A DNA stretch of 64,000 nucleotides from Spinacia oleracea (taxonomy: Eukaryota > Streptophyta > Magnoliopsida > Caryophyllales > Amaranthaceae): assembly GCF_020520425.1 (NCBI RefSeq), contig NC_079491.1, forward strand, positions 43,018,027-43,082,026, read 5' to 3'. Made by a program: the position numbers and the translations under genes. This document shows positions 1-10,733 of the stretch, one piece after another; position 1 is the first letter of the stretch, and the number at the start of each line of letters is the position of its first letter. A model generated the notes under the pieces. That model was not told where the DNA came from. It made no database searches and was given only the letters and a program-made list of their open reading frames with translations.

Positions 1-100
1 TTTTTTTTTGAGGGGAAAGTTAAAATAAAACTCCTATATATACCAACTGCTATATTTATATATTAGATTAGATTATTTTTCATTTTGGATTGAATTTCAT

Positions 101-563
101 TTTAGATCTATTTTTTAAATATTAGAGTGTTTGATTTTGGATGAAATTGTATATTCGTAATTTAATAATTAATTAATAAAAATATATACGTGGCGCCTAA
201 TTATTTATCTACGTGGCACTCGACTTTTTTAATTCAAAAATAGTTTCAAAATATTATTTTTCATTGGCCGAAAGCATTAGATTTTCTGCGGGGTGCTCTA
301 ATATTGGATTAGTGTTTTATTTTAGATTGAATTTTATTTTAGATTAGTGGTTGATTTTGGATGAATTTTATTTTAGATTAGTGTTTTATTTTGGATGAAA
401 TTTATTTTAGATTTATTTTTTTAATTATTAGAGTGTTTGATTGTGAATGGAGTTGTATATATTAATAATTAATCAATTAAAATATCTATGTGACACCTAA
501 TTAATTATCTATATGACACTTGATTTTTTTAATTCAAAAATAAATTAAAAATCTTATTTTTCA
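101..563. repeat. Imperfect direct repeat upstream of the TMEM147 gene
   Basis: Two related AT-rich copies lie at about 101-263 and 406-563. Both run from 'tttagat' through 'agagtgtttgatt', a 'cctaattattatct' block and 'ttttttaattcaaaaata' to 'ttatttttca'. The spacer repeats 'attttattttagatta' several times. Bases 1-796 hold no recognisable gene. The stretch from about 560 to 796 should contain the promoter and 5' UTR of the TMEM147 homologue, but I see no decisive core-promoter motif. Confidence 0.6.
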
Positions 564-796
564 GCATATATACATCCTTTATATATAGTGTGGTCGATTT
601 TAAAATATTATTTTTCGAATATATTTAGTTCGTATATCGGTCGATTTTGATAGGCTTCTCTTCGTCACTTTCTGAGCACTAGCAAGTAAAAAGTAAAAAA
701 CTCGCTGTTTACAACTATTCCTGTATCCCACTCCTCCTCCTTCTCCTCCTTACGCCCAGAATCCAGAACTCCAGAGAAAAAGTGTGCTTGAGAAAG

Positions 797-3700
797 ATGA
801 CGATGTTTCACTTCTTGAATTGTGCGATACTCACATTCGGTCCTCACTTCGTCTATTACTCTGCCACTCCCTTGTAAGTCAATTTTTCTCTATTCCAATC
901 TTTAGCTTTATCATCTCAAATTTCTGGGTTTATATCTACCTTGGAATCGTAGATCTTAGATAAATGTATTAACTTTATCACCGACTTTGATTGGTTTTTT
1001 CCTGAAGATTGTTCAATTGATAACGAGGCATACCCTTAATCGCTATTGTTTAGGAATCTAGTTAGTGGGGGATAAATTAGCTGCAATCTTTTTGCATTCT
1101 AAGTAGTATTATGTTGCATTAGCTTCAATTATAATGAAGTTGCGGATCTGCTGATTTTTTACCACTCGGGCAATTTGCAAAAGGCTGTGGGCTTTTAATC
1201 GAATTTGTTGTTAGTCAACGTACTCTTCAATATGCTTGTGTACATATACAACATTGTTTTTCAGTAGAAGATTTGTTTCAGTTTTATGTTTTCTTATTCG
1301 TCATTAGTGCTTTTAGACCTTTAGTTGGTGTATGACCGTGTGTGGGAATTTGGATTCACTACTTTTGGATTCTCATTACTCTGAAGTCTAAACTAAGCTA
1401 ATGAAGCATGAGTCAATGCTGTACATACACTATTTTGCGGCTTTTCATGTGCAATTCATCTAGGAAAGGAATGTCTTGGGTTAAGGCTCCGCGAATGCCT
1501 ACTTGGATTTTGTTCTTTTGACCTGGATTACACTGATCGAAATTTATGTGACCTTATTCGCAATCAGCAGAACTTATTTGAACTTATTGGATTAAAAAGG
1601 ATTGTAATTGGGTAGCCATATTTTGAACTTATTGGAACTGATTTGAACTTATCTTAACTTGTTAGTAAGTATTTTTCCTGAGCTAACTATGTAAGGTGAT
1701 GATGTGTACAACCCTTAGTTTTGTAAATAAACATTTAGTAGATTTTCTAAATCAGAATGAATTTAGTAATGCATGACAAAATGACACGGTTATTGGTGGA
1801 AATAATGTTGTATTTAGCTTAGTGTTTTCATATTTAGCTCCTTATTTACATCCCTAAGGGCTGTCTATATGACTTTCCAAATACTTAAGGTGAAAATACA
1901 ATGCCTATGTTATGCTATGTGAATCTGTTTAGAAAGTGTGTTGGGGTTATTATCGATAAGTATGTTTTAGTCTGCTGGTTGCTCACCAACTTGTGTTTTT
2001 GCGCAAGGGTTAGTGTTCAAGGATAGCACGGAAAAGAAACTGTATTCAAGTTTTCTAATCGCGACGAAAAAACTGTGGCTGGCTTTTTCTGTTTATGAGA
2101 ATGAGACAGGGAAAGAGTACAGATGTGGAAATTGCAATCCCTAATTTGGAAACTTTTGACTAACTGTGCATTAGATTAGTGTGTAGTGTTGATTTTCACA
2201 ATGGTCAGGTTACTTGTGTTCCTAATTAAACGAGTCTAGCAAAGGCAAATCTTAAGGAGCCAAGATTTAAACATGCTTTTACTTAAACTCAAATCGGACT
2301 TCTCTGAGGACATAAAAACCAGGCCAAAAAAGTGGATAAAGCGACATTAGTTGGTACACAATTGACACCCTTACTTACTTTAGTGACACTTTTGTTAATC
2401 AAATCTGATAACGCTTTGTGTTTATATGATATACTGAGAATGTAGAGATGTCTGCATAGACCAAGCAAGATGCCATGGCAATTTCAAGTGCTTTAGTTGA
2501 TTAGAAGATCTTTTGTTAGAAGTCAGAGCCCATTAGTTTCTTGTTAGTTCACTTTGTTTATGCTATGCATATGTCCATTTTGTTCTAGTCAAGAACTATG
2601 TCAAGCATGCTAAACTAAATATCGGTTAATTATAACAGGGTGTAAGTATTTTTATCCAGAATGTTGGTCGTGGTGTCTTTTATGAAATTTGGCATTACTG
2701 TTCTGTGCAGATCGGAGTACGACACACTTGGAACATCCATCAAGACTGCTATTGTTTATCTTGTTACAGCGTTGGTGAAGGTTTGTAAACATTTCCAGAC
2801 GCAGTTTCTTTACTATGCTAACCAAGGTTTTATTTTTTGTTATTAATTACTGATGCTTTCTATGACTTGGCAGCTTGTTTGTCTGGCAACATTTCTGAAG
2901 GTTTCAGATAGTGAGAACTTTGATCCATATCAGGTATGGTTTGTCTCTTTCTCCCATGAGCTTAGGAATTAAATGATGATACGTTTGCCTCTCTCTTCTG
3001 TGTAATCATACGTGGCAGACATATTCATGCAGCGGAAGGGTACAAGAAAGTATAGGAAAAGAGGATTAGTTTCTCATTTCAAGGGTCTGTCCTGGATAAT
3101 TTGGATGCATTCTAGCTATTCAATTTGTCTTTTTTCCAACATATGTTTTGATTGATCATATTCACATATCCGTGCCCTTTTGAATTGCAAATTTGGTTGA
3201 TATGGTTCTGGTATAAGATATTAAAGAGTTAGATACGTCAAAATTGGAACGCTATTTTTCTTAAGAGATGCTAATGAAATGCTTATTAATTTCAAAGGCT
3301 TTTCTGTTGCTGGCTTGCTACATCATCAACTTAGATTTTCAGTTTTCATGACATAATGCAGTCGTATGGAGGACGCCACATTCTAGATTTATGTGTTTTA
3401 TGGAAAATTGCAAGGGTGATTATCGCACAGTAAACTGTAGACATTTTCACCTTTAGGGTCCAACTACCTTTAACAGTTGTATTTTTGGAATCATGTAAAC
3501 ATGTACACACTTAACTACAACATCTTTTATGAATTTTAATCAAACAAGTGAATAACTAACCATATAACCCATTTATTCAAACAACTACCCTTTGTAATTT
3601 TTTTACTTAAATGACTACCTTTTAAGTCACGAAATTGTTACCACTTAACATATTCCATAATAAAACTTAATCTTCCATTAACGTCCTTTTCCTTTTCTCC

Positions 3701-6700
3701 CAGTTTGACCTTAACTACATTCAAACCATGACATCAATCCCGTTAGTTCCCCCTCCTCCGCTCCTCCGACGACCTTCCTTCCTCCGTCCCTCTTGTGATG
3801 ATGACCTCTCCCTCCTTTTCCCTTCCGATGACCTCCGCTCCTTCTCATGCTCTTTTCGGTTCTTAGATTCCACTCTTCAATTAAAAGCTGTAGGATCCAT
3901 TGAAATCTTTATCTTCATTACAATCTTTGAAAGATGGGGATTAAACTTAATTGGGAGAAGGAAAATCTGTATCTTCTCGGTTCTTGTGTGGGACTTTATG
4001 TAATCCTTCTTAAGAAATGTAGAAGAATTTATTTTTATAAAGGAAATTGATAACAACAGTCCAAATATTGTCATCTTCTTTATATAATCCCAATTTGTAA
4101 TACTCAGAGCAATCTCAACTTCAATGGGTATTTTATGAGATTGGTCTTAGACAAAATATGACTTGCTATTGAAGGTTAACTCGTGACTAGCTAGTGATAC
4201 ATGTACATGGCCACTAGGGTTAATTACTCCACCACCGTCAACCAAAATGCTAGAGTTGGCAATGGGTTGGGTTGGGTCAAAATCAGGTCGACTCATTTAT
4301 AAACGGGTTGAGATATGTAAAACCCAACCCGACCAAACGGGTTGAGATTCTCAACCCAACCCAACCTTATTATAAACGGGTTGATCCGAAGGTTGACCCT
4401 TTTAAGTGTTTTTTCCCCTTTAAGTGTAAATCAACTTGACTTAAAACTAAAGGGGTGATTATGTCGAGGCAAATCTCAAAGAAAAAACTAATACTCCAAT
4501 ATGTATTTTACAGGAATCAAAACCTCACATAATTATTCCATAATGAAAAAAATGACAAATGAAATTTTCAAATACTACATATCTATATTACATCCTTGTT
4601 TGAATCTTGAATAGTTGGTGAAATAATTTAGCAATAATTTTTTTAATAAATGAATGAAAGAAAGTCAGATGAGTAAAAGTTGGTCATCCAAGTCTAAGAA
4701 GAGGCCGCGCTCATAGGCTAAGAAGGGGCTTATTATTTACTTTTTCTTCTTGCCTTCCTTCATTGTTATTTAGGAAATGACCATAGGTCCGATGCTTTAT
4801 TTTCTGATGTAGAAATACATACGCAGGGAACAAATCTAGGTTGATAATCTTTGAGATGAGTTAGAGAAAATAGATATTGAGAGAGAAGAATAGTTTAAGT
4901 TTTTCATATTTATAATTTGTAAAAAGCTAAAAAGACCCAAAATTAAAGTTTTTCATATTATAATTTGTAAAAAGCTAAAAGACCCAAAATTAAACTTTAT
5001 GTGGGTTGAGCAGGTTGACCTGACCCAATTAGTTAAATGGGTTAATCGGGTTGCTTTCGGGTTGAATATTTCAACATGACCCTAATACTTCCTCCGTTCT
5101 TATTTACATGACACAATTGGGTTTTGGAAACTATTCACACAAGCTCCTTTGACTTTCTTTTGTGGTTTATACTTAAGAAAAAACATAGTCGTGTGGGGTC
5201 TTGTTAGATTCGTCTCAATAAATATTTTTTAAATATCAATTTTTTATAATTTTTTCTTATCCACAATTGGAGATATTAATGTTTGAAATCGTGCGTTGGC
5301 AAACGTGCCTAAATAATTGTGTCATTTAGAAAAGAACAAAGGAAGTAATAGGTTGGGTTCGGGTTGGGTCAACTTTTGTCGGCTCTACAAAATGCTCCCT
5401 AATCAAACCCTACCTAGTACCCTCCTTCACCGCTACATGTTGGTTAGCACACAACTACTTTACCCTCGATATCCCCTCTCTCTCCTACCGAACTTGCCAA
5501 CTCCCTTTCTCCCCCTCTATATCCTCCATGGACCACCACTTAAAGAACCATATATACCACTTTGTTCATGTGCAGAAAATTCAGCTTGGGATGCAAATTG
5601 TTTCCAAGTTAGGCATAAATGTTATGGAGATTTATTTTGGGTTTGTAGACATGAATTAAAGGGAGGAAGAATAAAATAAAAAATTGAATTGGTGGGGTGG
5701 GGTGGGGTGGGGCTGCAACTAATTGGTTTAGTGGTGCATCAAATTCATGAGAAGTAAGCTATGGTTGTAGACCTTTTACACTTCCTGTTAAATGCAAATC
5801 ATAAGAATGGAATTGATGATGGATTGGGTTGACTATGGGAAAATTCTTGTTGAAACAAAAACAGAGGGTAGCGATACTGAATTGACGACGATACTGATGA
5901 GATAAATGGTGATGAAAGTTTGTGTTGGTCATGAGTTTCTGCAATTAGGGGACTGCAGTAGCCCAAGTTCAGTGTTTTTGCGCTGGAACTAGGGATGACA
6001 ATGGAATCCGAAACCGACCCGAATCCGAAGCCGCTAGAAAAATTCCTAGTCCGAATAGGAGGCGGGTGAGATTCAGACCCTGCACAGGATTCGAAAATCT
6101 GACCCGAGTCCAAATAAAATAAGAACATTTAGTTTTGATATAAAACCCCAGTAAAACCTAAATTTAAAAGTCCCAACTGCTCATTTCCTCAGTCGCCACC
6201 CTTCCTCTCTCTTCCTTGCTCCTTCCATCTCCCTCATGCAGTCAAGCCAGTGATGCTTACTTCTTCCATCTAACTTTTGTACTTCTCTCCTCAACATAAG
6301 AATAAAAACAACATAACAAGTGTATCTTTGTGAAATCAAGACCCACATCAGCAAGGTTAAATCAACAATTGCAGAAAACATCATTTCTTTGTTCATTTCA
6401 TTTCTTAATTTAATCAATTGATTTGTCATGCAAATTAATGGTTGGTAGATAGTTTTGAGAATTAGATGTATGTGTAAGTAGATATAAATGTTTCCATGTT
6501 TATTTTAAAATCAAATGCGTAAATCCCCATAACTATGCTTTGATTCAAACAAGAATTTATTTATGAAGTAATCGTTATGTTTGATTTTGATTTGAGTTTT
6601 TTTTTCTTCTAAAAAATGAAAGTGATTCTCATTTCGTTGGATGTGAATTTGTGATACATGAGGAAAATTTGAGTGAAATTCCGGTGTAATGGGTTGGATC

Positions 6701-9700
6701 GGATTAACGGATTTGAAGTCGGAGATTATGGAGTGTCGCGGACTCGGATTCGGACCCGAGTCCGACCCATTGCCATCCATAGCTGGAACTGGGTTGTAAT
6801 CAGTGTAGTGTCTTCGTTCTGTCGAAGATGGTGGTGGGTCAAAGCCATGAAGTGGAGCCGGGGAACAGTGATGGCCGAAGGAATTGATAAAGGAAACTTA
6901 AGAAAGAGAAGAAAAGAATATTAATTTTGAGTCTAGGTCATGTATCACGTGCTTGTCACTTGACGCAAATTTACCTCCAATGGCAGGTCACTTTTTGTCA
7001 AGAACTAGTGACTACACTTATAAAATACCCATTGAAGTTGGGACTACTTTTAGTTAATTAAAATCTGGGACCGTTTAAAGAAGGAAGACAATAGTTGGGG
7101 CTGTTATGAATTTTTCCTTTAACAAGTTTCAAAGACTACTCTGTCACTACAAACATAATCAACTTGAAATTTCAGTTTTCAGCAAACAGTGCAGTAGTGT
7201 AGAGACCATACTCTAGATTTCTGCATTTTAGAGAAAGTTGTAAGTCAAGTTATTGCAGTAGACATGTTTAAGCCTTTTTGGGTCCAATCTGTGTTCTAGT
7301 AAGCATGTTTTTGTTTCTGTTTCCCATCTGTCTGCTTGTGAGAAGAACAGTAGAACACATGTACTAGTAGGTTTTAACCATATAACTATTTTTGACATCT
7401 AGTATTACTTGAGAGCGTATCATTTTTTTCTCCTCCGTGAAATAATTTCCCTCATTCTTCACACTTTTCTTCAAGGGGGGATAAGAGCATTCTTTAACTT
7501 TATGTTATGTCATTTGATATCCTCTTCGCTCTATATTAATATAATAGCTTTCTCATTCCATACTATATCTTGTATATCAATGCATGTTTGTTTGTATCTG
7601 AATATCTCCACACTGTTATTTGCTAGTTTAAAATTCTAATGCAACAACAAAAACTTACGCACTTTAAATGGTGTGCATAGCCTTAGAGACAATAATACAT
7701 GGAACGGATACCACAAAGGGAGTACTATCTGAATCATTGTGAATAGCTAGTCATCAGTTTGCTAAGCATCATGGGATTGAGGCACTTTCAGGAATACAAT
7801 GTACACTTATAATTAAGGGCTCGTTCGGTATCACCGCCAGTTTCCAGTTTTAGATTTTGTAAATTTGTAAGTAATGTGCCTTAAGGGGAATCATGAACTA
7901 AAAGTTAGTCATACCCATGCGGTACGAGTATGGATACGCGATTCGCTACCTAATTATGTTAAATTAGTCCAAAGTGTTCCAAAATACTAATACGCAGTAC
8001 GTAATACATGTATACGGTAAATGATTGTGTTAGGTAACAATGGTCGTACCCATAATAATCATGTATATTTTGAAAACTGACAACAAAACCAGAAACTACT
8101 TTGCGTGGTTTCCATATTTTGGTTTTCAGTTTTCTAAAAGACAAAATTGGAAACAAAATATAATGACGAACGGAGCCTAAATTGTTTGTAGCTTGAAAAA
8201 GATAGTGAGTTAGTGTAGACTATGTAAATAAAGAAAATGAAAAAGAGACAGAGAAATCATATCGAAGATTGATGGAGTTTTACTTAGCTTTAAGGTTGTT
8301 ACTCCCTCCATCCCCATCAAACTCTCCATTCTTTCTTGTGGGTGACTGGGTGGGTCCACAAAATAAAATATTGTTTTCAATCCTCTCACTTCCTCACTTT
8401 GGGTCCCAACTTTCTCTCACCTCGCGTTAAAAACATTGAACTATAGCCATAACCTTATTTTTTTTATTCACCTTTACAAAACAAAACCCACTATAATCTC
8501 TCTCCTAAAGACATGTTCCCACTCCCAAGGGAAATTGATGTTTAATGGGTGACGAAGGGAGTAACTGGGAGAGAATCAAGGCTCTCATAAGCTTGATATT
8601 CTTTACTTTTTCTGTAATTTTAGATTATTAAGCAAAATCACCTTCTTCTTCCCTTATATTCTCCCATTAATGGTGTCCAAGCTAAGTTGATTCGTAGCCA
8701 TTTGTGCTTAGGATTTCAGCTATATGCGAGCTTTCTTTTGTGTGTGGATGTTCGTTAATATTATTTTTCCTTTAAGTTTGTTTGGGAAAAAGGGAGTAGT
8801 TCTGATATTCAAGTTCGGGACTTCTATATCTTGTGCCTTATCCCCTTTTATTATTGGGGCGTGAAAACTGGGTTGATGACTGGCACTTTGCCGGTAAAGT
8901 AACCAGATATTTTTCTTTATTCCTCTCTTCTTTTCTGTTTCTTTTCCTTTCCTGGTCTGCATTTGATAGGAAGCTCACTACTTTTGCATTCATTTTCCAG
9001 GAACTATTAAAGGCATCAATCGGTTTTGTAGATGTTGCTGGCCTATACTTTGCGTTGACTCAATTGACACACAGGAACATCTCCCAAAATCACAAATTTC
9101 AAGCTGTTGGTCTTGGTTAGTGATGTTTTACCTTTCTGTTTCTCAACTTTGTGTCCTCTATAGATTTGCATTAAATATTTGTAGTTGATAGAGTATCTTC
9201 TTATGTTTCAAAGATCAGCATGTTAGATCCTTGATGCTTCCTTCTGATATTATTGGTAGATTATGTTTCAATTTATACAGTTTTTGCTCCAGTTTTCTTA
9301 ATGATTTATTTAATCAAGCTAGCTTTGATTTGACTATTAGTAATGTAGGAATTTACATTTAACTACGACACTTTGACAAGTCCTTGTTCGAAATTCAATT
9401 ATCCTGTCTTCACATATTTGTAGACAAGTGTAAAAAATAGAGGGAAATCAGAATAAATTATGCGATACATGCTTATAGAAGTGCTTGAGATCAGAATTTC
9501 GCATGATTAACCAAACACATCAGTCTGAAATGTGTATATATTGGATATTTGAACTAGTTCATGTCTTTCTCTTGCCCTCCCCTCCAGAATGCTACCCCAA
9601 GGCACCTCTTATTTGCGATCCCAATTATGGGGTTCTTACCTCTCTCTTTCCTCTGAAGAACCCCGCCTTATCTTTTGTGGATAAGTTTCTTAGGTTTGGA

Positions 9701-10662
9701 TGAAAATGTAGTTTATGGAAAACGTAAAAGGATCTATACACATGTTAATTATGAATCTATCATGATATTAATATACCTCTTGTAGCGTGCTTTCTGCTTC
9801 CATTAGCCGATTCAATCAGGTGACATACGAAGTATTGAGAACCTAAATTGAAGCTCCTTTAACTGGTATGAACACCGTACGGCGTACGATCAAACCACAA
9901 TAAGAGGTGACATATTATATCACAAAGCATGAAGAGACTTTCATGTTGCTTTGTGTTTCCCGGGGAAGAATGGAGTGAATGTGTCAAGGTTGCTAAATGT
10001 GATATAACGTCCTTTAGTGCATGTATGTCTTGGCTCTAAGCCCAACATTCTTAGCGATTCAATCTGTGTAAGAGGATTTGTTACGGTTAAGTCGCTAGCC
10101 TAAACATATCAATTGGTTAAAGTTAACTATAGTTTTTAGGATTGGTTGTAGATGACAATAAATTAGTTAAATTAAGTAACCGATATGTTTAGCTTGGAAC
10201 CGCTATCAATTAGCATGAAAAATGTAATTGAGCTAGCGGCCTAACCGTAACTAATCATATAGGGTCACACAATATAGTACGGATCAAATCGCTAAGTATG
10301 TCGGGCTTAGAACCCGAGACATACATGCTCTAAAGGAAAAAGCAGACAATGGAGAACTCGTTTGAAGTAGAATCATCTTGTGGGAGAGCTCGGCTCTGAA
10401 GTTAACCCTGCAGAAACTGTGAAGAACAACTGTGATCCCGTATGAGATTTTTAGGTTTGTTTTTTAAAAGAATCCTTGGAGTAGCTCCGGTGAAACGTCA
10501 GATTACATTGTCTTTCGCTGATTAGCAGCAGAATAAGATATCTATAGGCCAAAGGTTTTTATCTGTGCAAGATGCAACCGTGTCACCTATCTCTCAAAGT
10601 TGTAGCTACAATATTAGTCATGTTCTAATCTGCATTGTCTAAATATGGTGAAAACTGTTATG

Positions 10663-10733
<71 letters not shown>

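Larger units (their letters stand above)
4030..7125. mobile_element. Long foldback (inverted-repeat) element containing nested transposons
   Basis: The left arm (about 4030-4200) and the right arm (about 6935-7125) are imperfect inverted copies. 'caacttcaatgggtatttta' near 4112 faces 'taaaatacccattgaagttg' near 7021. Outer parts also pair: 'aaaggaaattgataacaaca' on the left against the complement of 'ctgttatgaatttttccttt' on the right. No transposase is visible and I could not find a clear target duplication, so the class is open; long arms would fit a non-autonomous MULE. The interior is largely filled by two hAT-type insertions. It lies within intron 3 of the TMEM147 homologue. Confidence 0.6.

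Noticed and set aside
3728-4003. 91-aa ORF in intron 3 of the TMEM147 homologue
   Set aside because: Lies in a pyrimidine-rich intronic stretch with no domain and runs into the foldback arm.
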